Source: an uncultured Roseburia sp.
GTDB lineage: Bacteria; Bacillota; Clostridia; Lachnospirales; Lachnospiraceae
Assembly (NCBI GenBank): GCA_905206195.1
Contig: CAJLGN010000101.1
Coordinates: 1 to 6,013 of the forward strand
Length of the DNA stretch: 6,013 nucleotides
Direction: 5' to 3'
Position numbers and translations under genes: made by a program. A model generated the notes under the pieces. That model had not been told where the DNA came from, made no database searches, and saw nothing but the letters and a program-made list of their open reading frames with translations. The first letter of the stretch is position 1; each line of letters opens with the position of its first letter. This document shows positions 1 to 5,146 of this stretch, piece after piece.

Positions 1-237
1 TTTGCGGCGTTGTGGCAAATTTATAAAAAATATTTTTTATTTATGAAAAAAATTGGAGACGGAAAAGTAGGGAGTTAAGAATATAGTTTTGAAAACGCCG
101 GTATTTTATTGCAGCAGCAACAGAGGTAAGTGTATGTGAGCAAGGAGGAGCCCGCGCAGTCCGCAAGGAAATCGATCGCTTGAGGATTGTGTGCGCTTGG
201 TGGATTACCTGTAATTATTGCTCCTTTATGGTAATGA
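1..237. other. AT-rich leader region with no firmly supported gene
   Basis: The first 60 bases are very AT-rich, with long A and T runs. One + strand frame is open from base 1 to a TAA at 76-78 (about 25 codons, ending KKIGDGKVGS). It could be the tail of a gene that starts before the window, but it is too short to identify. Between about 134 and 237 there are weak traces of the missing N-terminus of the regulator that follows: the peptide KEIDRLRIVCA is readable in one frame at 162-194 and CALGG in another just after it. They are separated from the better preserved part by stops at 232-237. I see no convincing promoter, terminator or RNA gene here. Confidence 0.4.
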
Positions 238-507
238 GTTTCTTTACCGATGTTGTTTCGACATTGCTTGTTGGAAAGCGACTTGACGGGTATCCGGGTA
301 GGGGAGATCGCTCAGAAAACACACCTTACAAGACCGTCCGTCGCTCATCATCTTCAGATATTAAAAGAGGAGGGCATTGTTGCAATGCACCGTGAGGGGA
401 CGAAAAACTATTATTATTTGAGTGTTGATGGAACAGAGTGGAAAGAGATTGCCGATTGAATCAATCTCGTGTACGCAAGCATTCAGCACATCAGCGCACA
501 GTCGTAA
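238..507 (+). pseudogene. Remnant of an ArsR-like winged-helix transcriptional regulator
   Basis: The readable peptide contains a typical winged helix-turn-helix: GIRVGEIAQKTHLTRPSVAHH (about 292-354) is the HTH with its recognition helix, followed by LQILKEEGIV and the wing strand REGTKNYYYLS. ArsR-like proteins of this kind bind operator DNA as dimers. The gene looks broken in two ways. There is no intact N-terminal dimerisation helix: the frame is closed by TAA and TGA at 232-237 and the expected sequence is scattered over other frames. A TGA at 457-459 also interrupts the C-terminal helix, since the same frame continues with INLVYASIQHISAQS to a TAA at 505-507, as expected for a full-length relative. 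A shortened product from the ATG at 250 (69 residues) is conceivable but would lack both dimer-forming ends. The gene sits 12 nt before the EFR1-type gene and probably once controlled it. Confidence 0.7.
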
Positions 508-513
508 AAGGAG
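506..513 (+). promoter_or_regulatory. Ribosome binding site of the broken EFR1-type gene
   Basis: AAAAGGAG lies 6 nt before the ATG at 520 and overlaps the final TAA of the regulator remnant. It fixes the original start and shows that the two genes were translationally adjacent. Confidence 0.7.
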
Positions 514-519
514 AAAGCT

Positions 520-1315
520 ATGATTTTATATTTTTCAGGAACGGGCAACAGCGAATATGCAGCAAAGAGAATTGGAAAAGAAATTGACGACGCGGTTATT
601 AACGTTTTTGAGAAGATAAAAAAAGACGATTTTTCAGAAATGCACTCCGACCGTCTGTGGGTGATGTCGCTCCGACTTACGCTTGGAGAATACCGCGCAT
701 CGTGCAGAGGTGGTTGGAAAACACAAACTTTGCGGGAAGCAGGGATATTTGTTTTGTGATGACTTGCGGCGGGAGTATCGGAAACGAGACAAATATCTCG
801 GAAAGCTTTGCGTCGAAAAGAACATGAATTATTGCGGCTGTATCGGAATTACAATGCCCGAAAACTATATTGCTTTGTTTTCCACGCCGACCGAGGAAAA
901 AGCATTGCAAATTATAGAGCGGGCGGAAGGGGTCATAGACCGTGTGGCACTTTTCATTAAGAGAGGCGAGCGCTTCCCGAAATCGGATATTTCATTCGGG
1001 GATAAAATCAACAGCGGAATTGTAAACGATATTTTTTATCCGATATTTGTTCACGCAAAGAAGTTTTATGTCACTGGCGATTGTGTTTCGTGTGGTAAAT
1101 GCGTTGGCGTCTGTCCGCTTAACAATGTTCGGCTGGAAAACGGAAAGCCTGTGTGGGGAGACAGCTGTACGCACTGTATGGCGTGTATCTGTCACTGTCC
1201 AATGGTAATACCTGAGCATAAAAAACTGGCAGTGGCACTTTTGAAGCTATTGAGGAAACGACTTGGCCTCCTGCGCTTTTCCACACTTTGTACGGCAGCC
1301 CTCTCCCACAATTGA
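520..1315 (+). pseudogene. Frameshifted EFR1-family flavodoxin/ferredoxin protein
   Basis: Three consecutive frames together encode one recognisable protein. The first (520 to about 666) starts with ILYFSGTGNSEYAAKRIG, the FMN phosphate-binding loop of flavodoxin-like proteins. The second (about 667-790) reads APTYAWRIPRIVQRW and then FVMTCGGSIGNE, typical of the same flavodoxin fold. The third (about 791 onward) reads KYLGKLCVEKNMNYCG, MPENYIALF and NDIFYPIFVHAKKFY, then two 4Fe-4S clusters: cysteines at 1082, 1091, 1100, 1112 and at 1166, 1175, 1184, 1196, each set ending in Cys-Pro. An intact protein would be an electron-transfer flavo-iron-sulfur protein; its physiological partner is unknown. 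One base appears to be missing near 666 and another near 790. The tail after the second cluster (from about 1202) no longer resembles the family. Real decay is favoured because the neighbouring regulator is also broken, but sequencing error is not excluded. Confidence 0.82.
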
Positions 1316-1388
1316 GTTTGTTGTTGCTGCTGTTTTACGGGCAGTCACCATCGGGGGCGGCTTTTTTGTGTCCCAGATGGAAGTATAC

Positions 1389-1433
1389 TGTCAAGAAAAA
1401 ATACTTGACACCCATTTCCTTTTATGATAATCT
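1389..1433 (+). promoter_or_regulatory. Probable sigma-A promoter of ylxM-ffh, with an inverted repeat over the -35
   Basis: A consensus TTGACA is at 1405-1410. The -10 can be read as GATAAT at 1426-1431 (15-nt spacer, better match) or as TAATCT at 1428-1433 (17-nt spacer, preceded by TG as in extended -10 promoters). The -35 forms the right arm of a perfect inverted repeat, TGTCAAG at 1389-1395 and CTTGACA at 1404-1410, separated by 8 nt of AT-rich sequence. Transcription would begin near 1440, leaving a short leader before ylxM. Confidence 0.65.
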
Positions 1434-1450
1434 ACCCTAGGTGATGAGAA

Positions 1451-1795
1451 ATGGAAGAAAAAATAGAGCAGGCGTACCTCTATGACTTTTACGGGGAACT
1501 GTTGAACGAGCACCAGAGGAAGATCTACGAAGATTTCGTTTTTAATGACCTGTCCCTCGGCGAGATCGCGGATGAGGAGGGTATCAGCAGACAGAGTGTG
1601 CACGATATGGTGCGGCGCTGTACCAGAGCTTTGGAGGGTTATGAGGAGAAGCTTCATCTGATCGCAAAGTTTATGGCTGCGAAGCGGAATGTGGAGAGCA
1701 TCCACAGACTGGCGGGAGAATTCCACGAGAGTCACGACGATGCAATTATAGAGGAGATCGCAAAGATTTCCAATCGAATATTAGAGGAGTTATAG
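1451..1795 (+). CDS. ylxM: YlxM/UPF0122 family putative helix-turn-helix protein (SRP operon)
   Basis: This 114-residue protein matches the UPF0122 (YlxM/p13) family in length and layout. The N-terminus ([21 protein letters not shown]) is followed at residues 34-67 by a sigma-70 region 4-like helix-turn-helix, [17 protein letters not shown], and then by helical sequence to the end. In the family it is linked to the signal recognition particle pathway: the streptococcal relative has been reported to interact with SRP components, and a DNA-binding role was proposed from the fold. The start is set by AGGTGA at 1439-1444, 6 nt before the ATG. The TAG stop at 1793-1795 directly touches the ATG of ffh at 1796, so the two are almost certainly cotranscribed and probably translationally coupled. 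The product is acidic and cytoplasmic, with no membrane segment. Identification is strong, but the molecular function remains poorly defined. Confidence 0.93.
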   Translation: MEEKIEQAYLYDFYGELLNEHQRKIYEDFVFNDLSLGEIADEEGISRQSVHDMVRRCTRALEGYEEKLHLIAKFMAAKRNVESIHRLAGEFHESHDDAIIEEIAKISNRILEEL

Positions 1796-3148
1796 ATGGC
1801 ATTTGACAGCTTATCTGAAAAACTTCAAAACGTATTTAAGAACCTAAGGAGCAAGGGGCGCCTCACCGAGGACGATGTCAAGACTGCGCTCAGGGAAGTA
1901 AAGATGGCGCTCTTGGAGGCGGATGTCAATTTTAAGGTCGTAAAGCAGTTCGTCAAGGATGTGCAGGAGCGCGCGATCGGACAGGACGTGATGAACGGAC
2001 TGAATCCGGGGCAGATGGTCATTAAGATCGTGAATGAAGAGATGGTCAGCCTGATGGGATCCGAGACGACCGAGATTCAGCTGCAGCCGGGAAAATCTCT
2101 CACGGTCATCCTAATAACGGGTCTTCAGGGCGCAGGAAAGACGACCACTGCGGCGAAGCTTGCGGGCAAGTTCAAGCAGAAGGGAAAGAAAGTGCTGCTT
2201 GCGGCGTGTGACATCTACCGACCTGCGGCGATTGAACAGCTCCAGATTAATGGCGAGAAGCAGGGTGTGGAAGTCTTTTCCATGGGCGATAAGAACAGTC
2301 CTGTCAATATTGCAAAGGCGGCGATTGAGCGCGCATTAAAGCAGGAGTTTAACATTGTAATTCTCGATACTGCCGGGCGTCTTCATGTGGATGAGGACAT
2401 GATGGCAGAGTTGATACAGATAAAGGAAAGCGTTACCGTGCATCAGACGGTGCTGGTCGTGGATTCTATGACCGGGCAGGATGCGGTGAACGTGGCGAAG
2501 ACCTTCGACGAGCAGATTGGCATTGACGGCGTCATACTGACAAAACTTGACGGCGATACCAGAGGCGGTGCTGCACTCTCCATCCGGGCAGTGACCGGAA
2601 AGCCGATTCTTTACGGAGGGATGGGGGAGAAGCTCTCTGATTTGGAGCAGTTTTACCCGGAACGCATGGCGTCGCGCATCCTTGGCATGGGTGACGTGCT
2701 CACTTTGATTGAGAAGGCGCAGGAGGATTTTGACGAGGAGAGGGCCAAGAAGCTTGAGCAGAAGATGCGCAAGACTGAATTTGACTTTGAGATGTACTTG
2801 GAGTCGATGAGTCAGATGAAGAAGATGGGCGGACTTTCCAGTATCCTTGGTCTGATGCCGGGACTTGGGATGGGCGGCGGCAAAATGCCGGACATCGATG
2901 AGGTGGCGGCGGAGAAGAGCATGGCGCGCACCGAGGCGATCATCTATTCCATGACGCCGCAGGAGAGACAGAACCCGGGACTTATGAATCCCAGCAGGAA
3001 GCGCAGAATTGCGCAGGGGGCCGGGGTGGATATCTCGGAGGTCAATCGTTTGGTCAAGCAGTTTGATCAGATGAAAAAGATGATGAAGCAGATGCCTGGC
3101 ATGATGAAGAAGGGCAGAAGAGGAATGTTCAAGGGACTTCCGTTTTGA
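1796..3148 (+). CDS. ffh: Signal recognition particle protein Ffh (SRP54 GTPase)
   Basis: Ffh binds SRP RNA and hydrophobic signal sequences emerging from ribosomes, then docks with the receptor FtsY in a GTP-dependent step at the membrane. The 450-residue length is normal. The N domain is about 1-95 (includes ALREVKMALLEADVNFKVVK). The G domain runs about 100-295 with the P-loop GLQGAGKTT (109-117), DTAGR (191-195), TKLDGD (249-254) and GMGE (275-278). The methionine-rich M domain is about 300-450: the flexible finger loop near 340-370 is rich in Met and Gly, and NPSRKRRIAQGAG (398-410) is the SRP-RNA-binding motif. The end is Met/Lys-rich. The start follows GAGGAG at 1784-1789, inside the end of ylxM. 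All GTPase and RNA-binding motifs are intact, so the protein should be functional; it is an essential housekeeping protein in most bacteria. Confidence 0.98.
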   Translation: MAFDSLSEKLQNVFKNLRSKGRLTEDDVKTALREVKMALLEADVNFKVVKQFVKDVQERAIGQDVMNGLNPGQMVIKIVNEEMVSLMGSETTEIQLQPGKSLTVILITGLQGAGKTTTAAKLAGKFKQKGKKVLLAACDIYRPAAIEQLQINGEKQGVEVFSMGDKNSPVNIAKAAIERALKQEFNIVILDTAGRLHVDEDMMAELIQIKESVTVHQTVLVVDSMTGQDAVNVAKTFDEQIGIDGVILTKLDGDTRGGAALSIRAVTGKPILYGGMGEKLSDLEQFYPERMASRILGMGDVLTLIEKAQEDFDEERAKKLEQKMRKTEFDFEMYLESMSQMKKMGGLSSILGLMPGLGMGGGKMPDIDEVAAEKSMARTEAIIYSMTPQERQNPGLMNPSRKRRIAQGAGVDISEVNRLVKQFDQMKKMMKQMPGMMKKGRRGMFKGLPF

Positions 3149-3174
3149 TGCGAACTCCACCGGACACCGGGCGG

Positions 3175-3222
3175 GCCGAAAGCGGCACCGTTTGGGGCAC
3201 AGGAGTCTGGCGGGCAGACTTT
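3175..3222 (+). promoter_or_regulatory. Hairpins downstream of ffh; possible attenuator or weak terminator
   Basis: Two small hairpins follow ffh. The first is GCCG/CGGC (3175-3178 with 3183-3186). The second is a perfect six-base stem, AGTCTG at 3204-3209 with CAGACT at 3215-3220, around a 5-nt loop; two G-T pairs could extend it. The sequence after it, TTCGTATT, is only weakly U-rich, so complete termination is doubtful. The position suggests partial termination or processing that sets rpsP expression relative to ffh. Confidence 0.35.
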
Positions 3223-3231
3223 CGTATTAAG

Positions 3232-3258
3232 TTAAGAATTGCGCATTGCGCATTCTAA
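3232..3258 (+). repeat. Imperfect palindrome in the ffh-rpsP gap
   Basis: TTA, GAAT and GCGC (3232-3234, 3236-3239, 3241-3244) pair with GCGC, ATTC and TAA (3248-3258) across a 3-nt loop, leaving two single-base bulges at 3235 and 3240. That gives 11 paired bases. The centre also reads as a tandem GCGCATT unit at 3241-3254. It could be an RNA hairpin in the rpsP leader or a copy of a small dispersed palindromic repeat; the window alone cannot decide. Confidence 0.5.
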
Positions 3259-3275
3259 TATATGTCAGCAAGTTT

Positions 3276-3285
3276 AAGGAGGTGA
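3276..3285 (+). promoter_or_regulatory. Strong ribosome binding site that fixes the rpsP start
   Basis: AAGGAGGTGA is a near-perfect complement of the 16S rRNA 3' end and sits 5 nt before the ATG at 3291. It rules out the in-frame upstream start at 3246, which would add 15 residues and has no comparable site. Confidence 0.9.
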
Positions 3286-3290
3286 AAGCA

Positions 3291-3536
3291 ATGGCAGTAA
3301 AGATCAGACTGAGAAGAATGGGACAGAAAAAAGCTCCTTTCTATAGAATCGTTGTAGCGGATTCCAGATCTCCGAGAGATGGAAGATGCATCGAGGAGAT
3401 TGGAACTTATGATCCGACAAGAGATCCAAGCGAGTATCATGTAGATGCGGAGTTAGCTAAGAAGTGGTTAGCAAACGGAGCTCAGCCGACCGATACCGTA
3501 GCTCGTATTTTTAAGAGCGCAGGCATCGAGAAATAG
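3291..3536 (+). CDS. rpsP: 30S ribosomal protein S16
   Basis: S16 is a small 30S subunit protein that binds 16S rRNA and stabilises early assembly of the 5' and central regions. The 81-residue product begins [20 protein letters not shown], followed by [12 protein letters not shown] and IEEIGTYDP, which are hallmark S16 sequences, and ends with the helix [22 protein letters not shown] and a short lysine-terminated tail. Length and composition are typical for the family, and the protein is basic as expected for an rRNA binder. The start at 3291 is chosen because of the strong binding site just upstream and because family members begin at this methionine. khpA follows after 19 nt. The 142-nt gap before it contains hairpins but no obvious promoter, so transcription probably reads through from ylxM-ffh, possibly attenuated. 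Confidence 0.98.
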   Translation: MAVKIRLRRMGQKKAPFYRIVVADSRSPRDGRCIEEIGTYDPTRDPSEYHVDAELAKKWLANGAQPTDTVARIFKSAGIEK

Positions 3537-3543
3537 GATTCGT

Positions 3544-3550
3544 GAGGTGG
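3544..3550 (+). promoter_or_regulatory. Ribosome binding site that fixes the khpA start
   Basis: GAGGTGG ends 5 nt before the ATG at 3556. An in-frame GTG at 3547 lies inside this site and so is unlikely to be the start; using ATG 3556 also gives the family's usual N-terminus. Confidence 0.8.
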
Positions 3551-3555
3551 ATCTA

Positions 3556-3783
3556 ATGAGAGAATTAGTTGAAGTAATTGCGAAATCACTGGTCGATTGC
3601 CCGGATGAGGTTGTAGTAACCGAGACTGAGAACGAGGGAGCCATCATTCTGGAACTGCGTGTGGCGCAGTCCGACATGGGCAAGGTAATCGGCAAACAGG
3701 GACGAATTGCAAAGGCGATTCGCTCTGTTGTGAAGGCTGCTGCCTCAAAAGAAGACAAAAAAGTTATTGTGGAGATTCTATAG
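3556..3783 (+). CDS. khpA: KH-domain RNA-binding protein KhpA (YlqC family)
   Basis: KhpA is a small single-KH-domain protein that binds RNA. In Firmicutes it pairs with KhpB (Jag/EloR) and affects cell elongation, division and post-transcriptional control. The 75-residue product is nearly all domain: a helix at MRELVEVIAKSLV, strands at EVVVTE and AIILELRVA, then the KH signature MGKVIGKQGRIAKAIRSVV (41-59), whose GKQG loop (46-49) is the RNA-binding GxxG motif, and a final strand KKVIVEIL. The length matches the family. It is 19 nt downstream of rpsP, its standard neighbour, and shares that transcript. A strong terminator follows immediately, so khpA looks like the last gene of this unit. 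The partner KhpB is not in the window. Confidence 0.95.
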   Translation: MRELVEVIAKSLVDCPDEVVVTETENEGAIILELRVAQSDMGKVIGKQGRIAKAIRSVVKAAASKEDKKVIVEIL

Positions 3784-3790
3784 TAACGCT

Positions 3791-3830
3791 AAAGCTATCC
3801 CGGGAGTCCACCGGGGTGGCTTTTTCCTTT
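3791..3830 (+). terminator. Strong intrinsic terminator after khpA
   Basis: An 11-bp stem forms between 3793-3803 and 3811-3821 (CTATCCCGG against CCGGGGTGG at its core, with two G-T pairs) around a 7-nt loop. It is followed by a T run at 3821-3825 and more T-rich sequence to 3834. The geometry is that of a textbook rho-independent terminator. It should end most transcripts coming from ylxM-ffh-rpsP-khpA. Confidence 0.88.
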
Positions 3831-3848
3831 ATTTAGGGAAAGCGGAGG

Positions 3849-3878
3849 TTTACCCGTGGGCCTGTTCTGTGATAGAAT
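3849..3878 (+). promoter_or_regulatory. Probable extended -10 promoter for rimM
   Basis: TAGAAT at 3873-3878 matches five of six -10 bases and is preceded by TG at the extended -10 position (3870-3871). A weak -35, TTTACC at 3849-3854, sits 18 nt upstream. It lies just after the khpA terminator and 42 nt before the rimM start, where a promoter would be needed to restart transcription. Confidence 0.55.
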
Positions 3879-3920
3879 AACAGTGCACAGCAACGGGGTT
3901 GCGGGACAGGGAGGAAGCGG

Positions 3921-4442
3921 ATGGAAGATTTATTGCAGGTGGGAATCATCACCACAACACACGGAGTGCGCGGGGAAGTGAAGGTATTTCCGACAACGGA
4001 TGACGCTGCGCGCTTCCAGCAGCTAAAGAGCGTGATACTGGACACGGGCAAGGAGAAAATTGACCTTCAGATTGAGGGAGTAAAGTTTTTTAAAAATATG
4101 GTCATCCTGAAATTCAAGGGGATCGATAATATCAATGATGTGGAGAAATACCGGAAAAAAAGTCTCTATGTGACGCGGGAGAACGCGGTCGCACTTGGGG
4201 AGAACGAATATTTTATCGCGGATCTGATCGGACTTTTGGCGGTGACAGATGATGGAGAGGAGCTGGGGCGGATCACAGATGTGCTCCAGACGGGTGCAAA
4301 CGATGTCTACGTGATCGGCAGAGAGCGTGCAGGGGAGTTGCTGCTTCCGGCAATCCGAGACTGCGTAAAAGCTGTTGACATTGCGGGCGGCACGGTCACC
4401 GTGCATCTGCTGCCGGGGCTTTTGGAGTTGAACGAGAGATAA
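3921..4442 (+). CDS. rimM: Ribosome maturation factor RimM
   Basis: RimM binds the 30S subunit through S19 and assists maturation of the 16S rRNA 3' (head) domain. The 173-residue product has both expected domains. The N-terminal beta-barrel has the signature [19 protein letters not shown] (4-22) and runs to about residue 88. The C-terminal PRC-barrel starts at [13 protein letters not shown] (96-108), with [21 protein letters not shown] (112-132), LLPAI (141-145), a VDI strand and the ending [10 protein letters not shown]. The start follows AGGGAGGA at 3908-3915 with normal spacing. The gene lies behind the khpA terminator and an extended -10 promoter, so it appears to head a second transcription unit rather than continue the first. 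The membrane protein gene begins 14 nt after its stop. No key motif is missing. Confidence 0.96.
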   Translation: MEDLLQVGIITTTHGVRGEVKVFPTTDDAARFQQLKSVILDTGKEKIDLQIEGVKFFKNMVILKFKGIDNINDVEKYRKKSLYVTRENAVALGENEYFIADLIGLLAVTDDGEELGRITDVLQTGANDVYVIGRERAGELLLPAIRDCVKAVDIAGGTVTVHLLPGLLELNER

Positions 4443-4456
4443 AGCGGAGGAGAGAG

Positions 4457-5128
4457 ATGGCGCGGTATATCCGAGAAGTACAGCTGGGCAGACCGGAAGA
4501 TTTTGTGCAGTACATTGTGGGTGATTTTTTGTACAAACATGGATTTGCCTTAGAGGAGTTTAAAGGACAGATGGTCTACCGGGCAGGCGACGGTTTTTTT
4601 GAGATCCCCAAATTTTTGATTTGGTGGTATCAGAACGGGATTTTTCATGTCGAGGCGTGGACGAGAACCCTGTGGCTGCCCGGTGTGTGCGGCGGGGAAA
4701 ATGCGCTGATCGGATGTGTGGGATGCATCCCAAAGTCTGTCTACAAAAAAGATATCGAGAAGTTGGTCGGGCTTTTGTTTCAGCCTCTCCCGGTTCAAGG
4801 AGAGATGACGTGGGGGCAGGGCGGAGTACAGCAGATGCCAAATGTGCACGCAGCGATCCCGCAGAGCGGGGGAGTGATCTATGTGCAGGGCACGAATACG
4901 GACAAATATGCTGTGATTGCGCTGGTGTGTGCACTGGTGGGAGTTGTGCTGGCGATACCGGTCTGTTGGATGGGATTTTTGTTTGGAGGACTTGGGATTG
5001 TATATGGGCGAAAGGGAGTTAAATCCTCCAAAAGAGGCATGGCAAACGCCGGTTTTGCAATCGGGATCGTCGCGCTGGTTCTCAGTGTGCTGGGATTTCT
5101 ATTCTATTTATTTTTGCTGTTCATCTGA
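4457..5128 (+). CDS. Uncharacterised membrane protein with a DUF4190-like C-terminus
   Basis: The function is unknown. The 223-residue protein has three parts. Residues 1-112 form a soluble domain without signal peptide, with a run of aromatics (FLIWWYQNGIFHVEAWTR, 53-70), Cys78, Cys87 and Cys90, and KKDIEKLVGLLFQPLP at its end. Residues 113-149 are a Gly/Gln-rich linker. Residues 150-223 hold two hydrophobic segments (about 151-183 and 198-222) joined by a basic stretch, GRKGVKSSKRGMANAGF, resembling the DUF4190 arrangement of two membrane helices around a charged motif. The likely topology is a cytoplasmic N-domain anchored by a C-terminal hairpin. The start follows GGAGGA 14 nt after rimM, and trmD starts 18 nt after its stop, so it should be cotranscribed with both. 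Clostridial proteins of similar layout seem familiar, but I cannot name a characterised one. Confidence 0.85.
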   Translation: MARYIREVQLGRPEDFVQYIVGDFLYKHGFALEEFKGQMVYRAGDGFFEIPKFLIWWYQNGIFHVEAWTRTLWLPGVCGGENALIGCVGCIPKSVYKKDIEKLVGLLFQPLPVQGEMTWGQGGVQQMPNVHAAIPQSGGVIYVQGTNTDKYAVIALVCALVGVVLAIPVCWMGFLFGGLGIVYGRKGVKSSKRGMANAGFAIGIVALVLSVLGFLFYLFLLFI

Positions 5129-5146
5129 GAGAGGGAGATAAGATTT

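Noticed and set aside
1333..1368. G-rich stretch followed by TTTTTT at about 1361-1366, resembling a terminator right arm
   Set aside because: I could not find a matching left arm that gives a stable stem, so a terminator is not supported.
1218..1440. Open + strand frame of about 70 codons downstream of the flavoprotein remnant
   Set aside because: It has no start codon with a ribosome binding site, runs through the ylxM promoter, and its translation shows no recognisable family.
2336..3160. Long open frame (274 codons) on the - strand
   Set aside because: It lies antisense to ffh, is rich in His, Leu and Arg without a recognisable motif, and arises from the codon bias of the intact ffh gene.
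3246..3290. Upstream in-frame start for rpsP
   Set aside because: The extra 15 residues are not part of S16, and the strong ribosome binding site at 3276-3285 points to the ATG at 3291.
3547..3555. GTG start for khpA
   Set aside because: The GTG is inside the ribosome binding site, and the family N-terminus begins at the ATG at 3556.
4621..5022. Open + strand frame of 133 codons overlapping the membrane protein gene
   Set aside because: It has no ribosome binding site and an atypical Arg/Cys-rich composition, while the overlapping frame has a clear start signal and a sensible membrane topology.
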